Source: Oscillospiraceae bacterium
GTDB lineage: Bacteria; Bacillota; Clostridia; Oscillospirales; Ruminococcaceae
Length of the DNA stretch: 42,610 nucleotides
Reading direction: 5' to 3'
Assembly: GCA_029006135.1 (NCBI GenBank)
Contig: JAQXGE010000009.1
Location: 1 to 42,610, forward strand
Below, piece by piece: positions 33,125 through 40,956 of this stretch. Both the position numbers and the translations under genes were made by a program. Position 1 is the first letter of the stretch; the number at the start of each line of letters is the position of its first letter. The notes below the pieces were generated by a model, which saw nothing but the letters and a program-made list of their open reading frames with translations, ran no database searches and was not told the DNA's origin.

Positions 33125-33613
33125 ATGAACGCAAAAGGTCCTGTTTTCAAATACGGCGACAACATTGATACGGATGTTATCATCCCGGCCCGTTACCTCA
33201 ACACCCAGAGTCCCGCTGAACTGGCCGCTCACTGCATGGAAGATATTGACAAAACCTTCGTCACCCGCGTCAAAGCCGGCGATATTATGGTTGGCGGTGA
33301 GAATTTTGGCTGCGGTTCCTCCCGTGAACACGCACCGGTCGCCATCAAGGCCGCCGGAATCAGCTGTGTGATCGCCAAGAGCTTTGCACGCATCTTCTAC
33401 CGCAACGCCATCAACATTGGCCTGCCGATTCTGGAATGTCCCGCGGCCAGTGAAGCCATCTCGGAAGGCGATGTGGTGAGCATTGACTTTGACACCGGCA
33501 TCATTACCGATGAAACGACCGGCCAGACTTTTGAGGCCGCACCGTTCCCGCCGTTTATCCAGAACATCATCCGCGCAGGCGGATTGATGAAGAGCATTCA
33601 GGAGGCCAAATAA
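33125..33613 (+). CDS. leuD: 3-isopropylmalate dehydratase small subunit
   Basis: 162 residues, partner of the short LeuC. Swivelling domain with [19 protein letters not shown] and the substrate-recognition block [15 protein letters not shown]. Ribosome site GGGAGG falls in the last codons of leuC. The stop overlaps the leuB start (TAATG), implying translational coupling. Confidence 0.97.
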   Translation: MNAKGPVFKYGDNIDTDVIIPARYLNTQSPAELAAHCMEDIDKTFVTRVKAGDIMVGGENFGCGSSREHAPVAIKAAGISCVIAKSFARIFYRNAINIGLPILECPAASEAISEGDVVSIDFDTGIITDETTGQTFEAAPFPPFIQNIIRAGGLMKSIQEAK

Positions 33614-34683
33614 TGCAGAAGAATATTGCTTTGATTTACGGTGACTGTTCGAGCCCCGAAATCGTCACGCAGGCCGTCCGAGTGCTTGATCGCATTGCGG
33701 AGAAATACGGTCACACGTTCACCTACACCCGCGCTTACATGGGCGGTGAGGCCATTGACAAATTTGGCGACCCGCTGCCGCAGAGCGAACTGGATAAGTG
33801 CCTTGCCTCGGATTCCGTGTTGCTGGGCGCGGTGGGCGGTCCCAAATGGGAGGGGATGCCCGGCGACAAGCGCCCTGAAAAAGGGCTTCTCCGCCTTCGT
33901 GCCGGCATGGGGCTTTATGCCAACAACCGCCCCGCCAAGATTTGGCCTCAGTTGGCGGACGCAAGCCCCCTGAAAAAAGAGATCGTTGAAAAAGGCATTG
34001 ATTTTATCGTTGTGCGCGAGCTGATTGGCGGCGTGTATTTTGGCGAGCACAAGACCTTTGAGCAGAACGGTGAGAAGGTTGCCGTGGACTCCATGCCCTA
34101 CTCCGAGCATGAGATTGAGCGCATCGGGCGCATCGGCTTTGAGACTGCAATGAAGCGCCGCAAAAAGCTGACCTGTGTGGATAAAGCAAACGTTTTGGAT
34201 ACCAGCCGTCTGTGGCGTTCCGTGATGCACCGTTTGCAGGCGGAATACCCGGAAGTGGAATACAATGAGATGTTTGTGGACAACTGCGCCATGCAGATTT
34301 GCAAGAATCCCAGCCAGTTTGACGTCATTGTGACGGAAAATATGTTTGGCGATATTCTGAGCGATGAGGCGAGCGAGATTACCGGAAGCATCGGTATGGT
34401 TCCCTCCTCCTCCCTGGGCGCTACAAGCTGCGGGCTCTACGAGCCGATTCACGGTTCCGCGCCGGACATTGCCGGGCAGGATGTTGTCAACCCGATTGCC
34501 TGCATCCTTTCTGCCGCGATGATGCTGCGGTTCAGCTTCGGTATGACCGAGGAATCGGATGCGGTGGAGAATGCTGTCAACGCGGTTCTGGACGCTGGAC
34601 TGCGCACGGCTGACATGATGGCGCCGGGCTGCACCAAAGTGGGCTGTACCGCCATGGGCGATGCCGTTCTGGAACGCATTTGA
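33613..34683 (+). CDS. leuB: 3-isopropylmalate dehydrogenase
   Basis: 356 residues. NAD-dependent oxidative decarboxylation giving the leucine keto acid. Conserved active-site blocks are ELIGGVYFGEH, RLWRSVMHR, FVDNCAMQ, TENMFGDILSDEA and EPIHGSAPDIAG (NAD site). The usual N-terminal GDGIGPEI reads GDCSSPEIV here, an unusual change in a glycine-rich loop near the start. GGAGG lies 9 nt upstream within the leuD end. Last gene of the operon, followed by a bidirectional terminator. Confidence 0.96.
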   Translation: MQKNIALIYGDCSSPEIVTQAVRVLDRIAEKYGHTFTYTRAYMGGEAIDKFGDPLPQSELDKCLASDSVLLGAVGGPKWEGMPGDKRPEKGLLRLRAGMGLYANNRPAKIWPQLADASPLKKEIVEKGIDFIVVRELIGGVYFGEHKTFEQNGEKVAVDSMPYSEHEIERIGRIGFETAMKRRKKLTCVDKANVLDTSRLWRSVMHRLQAEYPEVEYNEMFVDNCAMQICKNPSQFDVIVTENMFGDILSDEASEITGSIGMVPSSSLGATSCGLYEPIHGSAPDIAGQDVVNPIACILSAAMMLRFSFGMTEESDAVENAVNAVLDAGLRTADMMAPGCTKVGCTAMGDAVLERI

Positions 34684-34698
34684 TTTATCTCAAACAAG

Positions 34699-34750
34699 AA
34701 AAAGGCCCCTGCCGTTCGGGTTATAAGCCCGTCAGGCAGGAGCCTTTTAA
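34699..34750. terminator. Bidirectional terminator
   Basis: Long stem (34700-34713 with 34735-34748, one mismatch) with an inner CGGG/CCCG stem, A-run before and T-run after. It lies between convergent leuB (+) and the acyltransferase gene (-). Confidence 0.87.
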
Positions 34751-34751
34751 T

Positions 34752-35795
34752 TTACCAGTTTTTGCGCAAAAATTTGGGCAGCGTTTTATACCACAGATTC
34801 GCAATGCCGTTCACCGCCGCGCTGACAGGGCGGGATGTGCAAAGAGCCAGAACCGCCGGGATAATAAAGCAGAGCCAGGCGCAGACCGCGTCCAATCCCC
34901 TGGAACCGCAAGCCTCAAAGCAGCCAAGTTCCGCCAGCAGCGCATAAATTGGCAGATGCAGAAGATAGACAGGCAGCGTCCGACGGCCAAGGTCGGCCAG
35001 TATTCGGGAACGCCCCACCAGCCCCGCAAGTGCAATGGATGTAACGGTACCAATCAGATAGAAGATTGCTCTGTCCGCCATGGTATAGCCGCCCACCGCA
35101 TAGGAGTCCGTCTGGAAAATGCGCGCTCCTTCATATACAATGGGGTCCGCCGTTATGATTTCACAAGCCGCAAACAGATAGAATATGGCCACGCCGGTGC
35201 CAAGCAAAATGCGCCGCAATCCGGCATTCTGCCAACGTTCCAGTTCCCCGCTGAACAGTACGCCAAACGCAAAGAACGGGAAGAATGAAAACACCCGTCC
35301 CAAGCTGAACGGCCATTCAATCAATCCGCCCGCAAGCCCCACGGCAGCCGCGGCCGCAGCCGCCATCAGACGCGCGCCTTTGGTTTTTGCCATGTGAAGC
35401 AGCGGGACAGTAAGGGACCAAAACATCAGCGCGTAGAGGTACCACATATGCCGCCACGGAACAAGGATGCAGTAGAGCAATCCTCCCTCTTCAGCCAAAT
35501 TTTCCCCAAGAACAACGGTGCGAAACAGCGCTATCCCGCTTTGGCTGACAAGATAGAGCCAAAGCTGTTGGGTGATGAATTTTCTTGCGCTGAATTTTGC
35601 CACGGCACCGCTGGCCATACAGAACAGTGCCATGTGAAAGAGATAAACACAGGTAAACAGTGCATTGATCCACGGTGCAGTTCCGCGATAGTACTCAATG
35701 AAATGGCCCATGACCACGCAGAGGATGCCGAGGCCTTTCATGGCATCCAGATCGCTGCGGCGGCCGGCGGCGGATTTCGTCTTGATTGTTGACAA
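34752..35795 (-). CDS. Acyltransferase family 3 membrane protein
   Basis: 347 residues with about ten hydrophobic segments. The N-terminal block DLDAMKGLGILCVVMGHF with its His, then PWINALFTCVYLFHMALFCMA and LPVYLLHLPIYALL, mark the acyltransferase-3 superfamily (OafA/YrhL, close to the fucose-4-O-acetylase group). Such proteins O-acylate cell-surface sugars or polymers across the membrane; the substrate cannot be read from sequence. Start is a TTG (35793-35795) with AAAGGAG 7 nt upstream. Confidence 0.85.
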   Translation of the reverse strand: MSTIKTKSAAGRRSDLDAMKGLGILCVVMGHFIEYYRGTAPWINALFTCVYLFHMALFCMASGAVAKFSARKFITQQLWLYLVSQSGIALFRTVVLGENLAEEGGLLYCILVPWRHMWYLYALMFWSLTVPLLHMAKTKGARLMAAAAAAAVGLAGGLIEWPFSLGRVFSFFPFFAFGVLFSGELERWQNAGLRRILLGTGVAIFYLFAACEIITADPIVYEGARIFQTDSYAVGGYTMADRAIFYLIGTVTSIALAGLVGRSRILADLGRRTLPVYLLHLPIYALLAELGCFEACGSRGLDAVCAWLCFIIPAVLALCTSRPVSAAVNGIANLWYKTLPKFLRKNW

Positions 35796-35828
35796 AGGTA
35801 TACTCCTTTCCGTATGTGATTCGTATCT

Positions 35829-36806
35829 TCAGTCGTTTAGTCCCTCATAGACAAGCCGTCCCAGTTCCTGCATTGCTGCCGTTGCCTGCGGCGGGAAATC
35901 AACGTCAGCATCGCCCTGATCGGTCATACAAACCAGAATATATGGGTGCTGTGCATAGACGATAGCGGCATCATGGTAGGCGTAGTCCCAGCTTCCGTAC
36001 TTTTTTGCTGCGGGAATCCCGGCCGGGACATACAGAATATCGTGGTCGGCATCAAGAAAACATTCTTCCAGCTTTTCTGCGTTCTCGGTTCCCGTATCAA
36101 AATACGCATACAGTTCCGCCATAAAGTGTCCCAAATCGGCAGCGCCTGCCATGCCCAAAATACGGCGTTCCGGTGTAATGGAGCAGGTGTTGGGGGCGGA
36201 AAAGCCCATCCGTGCAAGAAAATCAGCGAATCCGCTTTCCTCTGAGGCCGTCCACTGCGTTGTGAGCATCGTGACAGCATTGTTGTCACTGTTGACAATC
36301 ATCGCACGGAGCGCCTCCCATGCAGGGATGGTCTCAGAATCATTGAATCTTTCCAGCGCGGTTCCGGCCATGCGTCCCTGGAATTGATTGGGCAGTTCGG
36401 TATCAAGGTCAATCTCCCCCGCATCATCCCGCTGGCAGAGCCACAATGCGTATGGGGCCTTTAGGGTACTGGCGGGATAATAGAGTGTATCTGTCTGATA
36501 AGTATACTCCTCACCACTTGTCAAATCCTGCAAATACACAGAAAAGCTGCCTGGCTGGGCGGCGCAGAACGCATCAAGAGTCTGAGTCAGCTGTTCGATA
36601 CGCTGATGTGCGTTTTCCTCCTCAAGTCTTTCGATAAGCAGCCGGTCTTTTGTTGCGGAAGAAGGATTCAGGGAAAGGCTCCCGATGGTGAGTGCGCTCT
36701 CCCCTGTGGCCATCGGCTCGGTCCGGACGGCGGTGGCACCGCATCCTGTCATCGGCAAAGCCAGCAAAGCGGCAAAAGCCGCCGCGGCAAGCACACGATG
36801 TGCCAT
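35829..36806 (-). CDS. Beta-lactamase-like serine hydrolase lipoprotein
   Basis: 325 residues. Signal peptide with lipobox MTGC (lipidated Cys22). The rest resembles class A beta-lactamases/serine hydrolases: SxxK as Ser113-Thr-Leu-Lys116 (PASTLKAPY), SDN at 173-175 (NSDNNAV), and Lys269-Tyr-Gly in place of the usual KTG. I see no clear Glu166-type omega loop, so true beta-lactamase activity is doubtful; a D,D-peptidase or related cell-wall role is as likely. The ATG at 36806 has AGGGGGAAGGA upstream. Separate transcript from the gene 33 nt downstream is not evident. Confidence 0.82.
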   Translation of the reverse strand: MAHRVLAAAAFAALLALPMTGCGATAVRTEPMATGESALTIGSLSLNPSSATKDRLLIERLEEENAHQRIEQLTQTLDAFCAAQPGSFSVYLQDLTSGEEYTYQTDTLYYPASTLKAPYALWLCQRDDAGEIDLDTELPNQFQGRMAGTALERFNDSETIPAWEALRAMIVNSDNNAVTMLTTQWTASEESGFADFLARMGFSAPNTCSITPERRILGMAGAADLGHFMAELYAYFDTGTENAEKLEECFLDADHDILYVPAGIPAAKKYGSWDYAYHDAAIVYAQHPYILVCMTDQGDADVDFPPQATAAMQELGRLVYEGLND

Positions 36807-36840
36807 CTCTGTCCTTCCCCCTTTATCAGATGCTGGCTCT

Positions 36841-36869
36841 ATTATACAGCAAATTCGACAAAATGAAAA
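36841..36869 (-). promoter_or_regulatory. Probable promoter for the lipoprotein gene
   Basis: On the minus strand TTTTCA (36864-36869), 17-nt spacer, TATAAT (36841-36846). Confidence 0.7.
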
Positions 36870-36907
36870 ATAAAAAGCCAACTTTTCACTTTTTATTCAT
36901 AGAGCAG

Positions 36908-36944
36908 AAAAACTCCCTGCCGCAGAAACGGCAGAGAGTTTTTT
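36908..36944 (-). terminator. Terminator after glgA
   Basis: 12-bp stem with one mismatch (36911-36922 with 36929-36940, 6-nt loop). A-run at 36908-36912 gives a T-run on the minus strand; a T-run on the other side (36939-36944) could make it bidirectional. Confidence 0.8.
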
Positions 36945-36978
36945 ACAAAGAGAGTTTTTTCAGCAAAAGAAAACGGAA

Positions 36979-38397
36979 TTACCAGAGATTGACGACCTCG
37001 TTATAAAGGCCTTCATAGCTCTTCGCGGAGTTGGACCAGCTGAAGTCACAGCTCATGGCGCGATGCATAAGGAGCGGCCAACCGGTCTTGTTCCAGTAGC
37101 CTTCCTTGGCGCGCCAGCAGGCCTCGTACAGTTCATGGGCGTTGTAGTTGGCAAAGGTGAATCCATTGCCGTAGCCATCGCCGGAGTCGTGAATAGAGTC
37201 TTTCAGGCCGCCGGTCTCACGGACCACAGGGATGGTGCCGTAACGGCAGGAAACCATCTGAGCCAGACCGCAGGGCTCGGAGCGGGAGGGCATGAGGAAG
37301 ATATCCGCGCCGGAATAGATGCGCTGTGCCAGTTTGGCGTTAAAGCCAATGTAAACGCCCACACGGCCGGGATGGCGGGCACGAAGTTCATTGAAGAAGT
37401 TTTCGTACTGAGCCTCGCCGGAGCCGAGAACCACCAACTCAATGCCCTGCTGAATCAGGCCCTCCGCAATGCTGCGAACAAGGTCAACGCCCTTATGGCC
37501 GACCAAGCGGGTAACCATAGCCATAACAGGGCTGCCGTCCTTGTGCAGGCCGAACTCATCCTGAAGGGACGCCTTGCAGGCTGCTTTGCCTTCCTGGAAA
37601 GAGTTGATGTCATAGTTTCTGACAATATCGGGGTCGGTAGCCGGATTATAAACATCCACGTCAATGCCGTTGAGAATGCCGCACAGCTTATACTGCTTCT
37701 GACGCAGCAGAGCATCCAGGCCATGGCTGAACCACGGGTCAAGGATTTCCCGCGCATAGGTGGGGCTGACCGTGGTGACCTTGTCGGCAGTCTCAATGGC
37801 GCCCTTCATAAAGTTGGCACAGCCGTCATATTCCACGATATGCGCATCACGCTTGCCGATACCGCAGGTATCTTCAAGGATTTCCAGACCGTACTTGCCC
37901 TGGTAGGCAATATTGTGGATCGTGAACACCGTCTTGATACGGTTGAACTTATCCAAATGGCGGTAATAGAGATTGAGATAAACCGGGGTCAGTGCCGTCT
38001 GCCAGTCATTGCAGTTGATAATATCCGGTTCAAAATCGGTGTAGAACAGCATCTCAAGGATTGCGCGGGAGAAGAAGGCGAAGCGCTCACCGTCATCGTA
38101 GAAACCGTAAAGGCCGCTGCGCTTGAAATAGTATTCGTTGTCGATAAAGTAGAAGGTGACGCCATCGCGTTCAGCCTTGAACAGTCCGCAGTACTGGCTG
38201 CGCCAGCCAACGGGAACGCTGAAATTGGTGATATAGGTCAGGGTATCGCGGAACTTAAGATCCCCGTAAAGCGGCAGAACCACACGGCAGTCAATACCGT
38301 CACGCACCAGAGCCTTGGGCAGAGCGCCGGCCACATCGGCCAGACCGCCGGATTTGGCAAACGGTGCAGCCTCGCTGGCAGCATAAAGAATTTTCAT
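36979..38397 (-). CDS. glgA: Glycogen synthase (ADP-glucose)
   Basis: 472 residues, GT5 family. Extends alpha-1,4-glucan from ADP-glucose. N-terminal MKILYAASEAAPFAKSGGLADVAGALP contains the KSGGL donor motif at 15-19 and the C-terminal half has VTRLVGHKG and FLMPSRSEPCGLAQ. The ATG at 38397 has AAGGAGGT 6 nt upstream. The frame remains open to 38514, across a hairpin, without a site. Last gene of glgB-glgC-glgD-glgA. Confidence 0.97.
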   Translation of the reverse strand: MKILYAASEAAPFAKSGGLADVAGALPKALVRDGIDCRVVLPLYGDLKFRDTLTYITNFSVPVGWRSQYCGLFKAERDGVTFYFIDNEYYFKRSGLYGFYDDGERFAFFSRAILEMLFYTDFEPDIINCNDWQTALTPVYLNLYYRHLDKFNRIKTVFTIHNIAYQGKYGLEILEDTCGIGKRDAHIVEYDGCANFMKGAIETADKVTTVSPTYAREILDPWFSHGLDALLRQKQYKLCGILNGIDVDVYNPATDPDIVRNYDINSFQEGKAACKASLQDEFGLHKDGSPVMAMVTRLVGHKGVDLVRSIAEGLIQQGIELVVLGSGEAQYENFFNELRARHPGRVGVYIGFNAKLAQRIYSGADIFLMPSRSEPCGLAQMVSCRYGTIPVVRETGGLKDSIHDSGDGYGNGFTFANYNAHELYEACWRAKEGYWNKTGWPLLMHRAMSCDFSWSNSAKSYEGLYNEVVNLW

Positions 38398-38414
38398 GTG
38401 TACCTCCTTAAAAA

Positions 38415-38440
38415 CGGTTCCGGGCAAAATGCCGGTTCCG
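38415..38440. repeat. Short direct repeat upstream of glgA
   Basis: CGGTTCCG at 38415-38422 and 38433-38440, 18 bp from start to start. Lies between the hairpin and the glgA ribosome site; function unknown. Confidence 0.4.
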
Positions 38441-38469
38441 AACAGCCTGAAAAAGGCCTGCAAAATGAA

Positions 38470-38509
38470 GAAAATGGGGCGGGGGTGTACCAGGCACTCC
38501 CCCGCCCCA
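38470..38509 (-). terminator. Terminator-like hairpin between glgD and glgA
   Basis: 11-bp GC stem (38475-38485 with 38499-38509, 13-nt loop) followed on the minus strand by TTTTCTTCATTTT. It lies in the 162-nt gap within the glycogen operon. Confidence 0.7.
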
Positions 38510-38559
38510 CTCAACCAGTCACCCGCCGGGGAGAGTTGGCGGCATGACTTTTGGGCGAA

Positions 38560-39684
38560 TTAGACAGTGTGACCTTTGGCAACAAAGACCGGGAAGGAAT
38601 CCGTGCCGGTCAGCTGTTTGCCAGCGGTGATATGCACGTTTTTATCGCTGACCACATATTCAACGGTCGTTCCTTCTTCAACAACCGTATCCTGCATCAG
38701 CACGCAATTCTTGACCACAGCACCCTTCTTGACCTGGCATCCACGGAACAGAACGCTGTTCTCCACCGTGCCCTCGATGACACAGCCGTCAGCCAGCAGG
38801 CTGTTCTTGACCTTGCTGCCCTCAAGATACCGGGTGGGGTTATCGTCACGAATCTTGGTGTAGATGGGGTTGGCAGGATCAAACAGCTTGTCCATATTGC
38901 CCGGCTGCAGAAGACGCATATTCTCATCAAAGTAGCTCTTCATGTCGCAAATGCGGGCAGCATAGCCGTCAAACTCATACGCCTGAACATTCAGCAGGCT
39001 GAGATTGCGGGCCAGAATGTCGCGCTCAAAGTAGACAAGTCCGCGGACTGCCGCATCACGAATCAGCTGAATCAGGCTCTCACGCTCAATGATGTAGAGG
39101 TTGAGAGAGAGATTCTGCACGCCGGGACGATAATCGTTGGAGAGCAGCTCGGTAACACGGCCATTGTCGATACGAATGGTGTAGTTATCGTTGCGGGCGC
39201 CATCGGGGATCACGGAGCGGTCGTAGACCATCGTCACATCCGCACCGGAGGAAATGTGTGCCTCGATGAGTTTGTTGAAGTCAAAGTTCATCGCCACATT
39301 GGTATCGGACAAAATGACATAGCGCTCTTTCTGTGCTTCCAGCCAGGAAAGCACACTGGCAAGAGCGTCCACGCGGCCGCTGTACAGCTTAACGCTGCGC
39401 TCTGCGAAGGGAGGGACAATATTCAGACCGCCGCGCTTGCGGGTCAGGTCCCACTCACGGCCGGAGCCAAGATGATCCATCAGGGAATGGTAGTTTTTGC
39501 GGACGATGACCGAAACGTTGTCAATACCGGAATTGGCCATATTGGACAGCACAAAGTCAATCATGCGGTAACGGCCCGCAAACGGGATGGAAGCCATTGT
39601 GCGTTCCGCCACCAGTTCGGGGACAAGGTTGTCATAAGAGTTGGCGAAAATGACGCCGAGAGCATTCGCGTTGCTGCTTACCAT
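38560..39684 (-). CDS. glgD: Glucose-1-phosphate adenylyltransferase, GlgD subunit
   Basis: 374 residues. Nucleotidyltransferase fold plus left-handed beta-helix (repeats such as [20 protein letters not shown]). It lacks the catalytic GGxGxRL loop of GlgC: the equivalent segment reads [17 protein letters not shown]. GlgD proteins form a complex with GlgC in Firmicutes and modulate its activity. The start overlaps the glgC stop by seven bases, with GGTGAGGA as ribosome site. Confidence 0.94.
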   Translation of the reverse strand: MVSSNANALGVIFANSYDNLVPELVAERTMASIPFAGRYRMIDFVLSNMANSGIDNVSVIVRKNYHSLMDHLGSGREWDLTRKRGGLNIVPPFAERSVKLYSGRVDALASVLSWLEAQKERYVILSDTNVAMNFDFNKLIEAHISSGADVTMVYDRSVIPDGARNDNYTIRIDNGRVTELLSNDYRPGVQNLSLNLYIIERESLIQLIRDAAVRGLVYFERDILARNLSLLNVQAYEFDGYAARICDMKSYFDENMRLLQPGNMDKLFDPANPIYTKIRDDNPTRYLEGSKVKNSLLADGCVIEGTVENSVLFRGCQVKKGAVVKNCVLMQDTVVEEGTTVEYVVSDKNVHITAGKQLTGTDSFPVFVAKGHTV

Positions 39685-40901
39685 TGTTCCTCACCATCCT
39701 TCACATCATTGGAAATCATTGCTTTGGGGCCGACCGTAGCGCCCTTGCCGATCTTGACGCCGGAGCCAACCGTTGCAACATCGCCAGGCTCGGCAATATT
39801 GAGACCGCCTTCCGGCATCTTGCCGACTGTGGCCCCTTCCTCGATGGTGACATTCTCCGCCACGATGCAGTGCTCCACCTTGGCGCCTGCCTTAATAACG
39901 GTACCGCCCATGACAACGGCAGCTTCCACGGTTGCGCCCTTTTCCACGACAACACCGGGGAAAAGGATGGAATTCTTGACCGTGCCGTCAACCTGGCAGC
40001 CTTCTGTAATCATGGAGTTCACAATGTCCGCATCGGAGCCAATGCGCTGGCAGGGGCGTCCGGAGTTGCGGGAGTAAATCTTCCAGTTTTCATCGAACAG
40101 GTTAATGCCGGAGTGTGCAGGGTCGAGGACTTCCATGTTGGCCTGCCAAAGGCTGGAGATGGTTCCCACGTCCTTCCAGTAGCCGCTGAAGCGGTAGGCA
40201 TACATACGGCGGTTATCGCGCAGCAGCGCAGGAATGACATTCTTGCCAAAGTCATTTTCACTGGTGGGGTCATTTTCATCAGCGATAAGGTAGTTCTTGA
40301 GCACGTCCCAGTTGAAAATGTAGATACCCATGGAAGCCAAATTGCTCTTGGGATTCTTCGGCTTCTCCTGGAACTCACTGATGCGGTCATCGTCATCGGT
40401 AACCATCAGGCCGAAGCGGGACGCTTCACTCCATGGCACCTCCATAACAGCAACAGAGAACTCTGCGTTCTTTTCCTTATGGAAGCGCAGGAAGTCTGCA
40501 TAGTCCTGCTTGCAGATCTGGTCGCCGGACAGAATAATGACATACTGCGGATCATAGCGGTCAATGAAGGAAATATTCTGATAAATTGCGTTCGCAGTGC
40601 CCTTATACCAGTCAGAGCCGGATGCCTGCTGATAGGGCGGCAGGACATGGACGCCACCGTGCAGACGGTCAAGGTCCCAGGGCTGACCGTTGCCGATGTA
40701 TTCGTTCAGAACCAGCGGCTGATACTGCGTCAAAATGCCAACGGTATCAATGTCAGAATTGACACAGTTGGAAAGCGGGAAGTCGATGATGCGATACTTT
40801 CCGCCAAACGGCACGGCCGGCTTTGCGAGCTTCTGGGTCAGCGCGTAGAGGCGCGAACCCTGACCGCCAGCCAGGATCATTGCGATCATTTCTTTTGCCA
40901 T
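39678..40901 (-). CDS. glgC: Glucose-1-phosphate adenylyltransferase (ADP-glucose pyrophosphorylase)
   Basis: 407 residues. Makes ADP-glucose from ATP and glucose-1-phosphate, the control step of glycogen synthesis. Catalytic loop [36 protein letters not shown], substrate block VLSGD-type [12 protein letters not shown], and [10 protein letters not shown] are all present, followed by a beta-helix. The ribosome site AAGGGGAGA lies 8 nt before the ATG. Confidence 0.97.
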   Translation of the reverse strand: MAKEMIAMILAGGQGSRLYALTQKLAKPAVPFGGKYRIIDFPLSNCVNSDIDTVGILTQYQPLVLNEYIGNGQPWDLDRLHGGVHVLPPYQQASGSDWYKGTANAIYQNISFIDRYDPQYVIILSGDQICKQDYADFLRFHKEKNAEFSVAVMEVPWSEASRFGLMVTDDDDRISEFQEKPKNPKSNLASMGIYIFNWDVLKNYLIADENDPTSENDFGKNVIPALLRDNRRMYAYRFSGYWKDVGTISSLWQANMEVLDPAHSGINLFDENWKIYSRNSGRPCQRIGSDADIVNSMITEGCQVDGTVKNSILFPGVVVEKGATVEAAVVMGGTVIKAGAKVEHCIVAENVTIEEGATVGKMPEGGLNIAEPGDVATVGSGVKIGKGATVGPKAMISNDVKDGEEQW

Positions 40902-40956
40902 AATTATTCTCCCCTTAAAATTTGGTGTTTTGCCAGATTTTATCCTTTACACCCGA

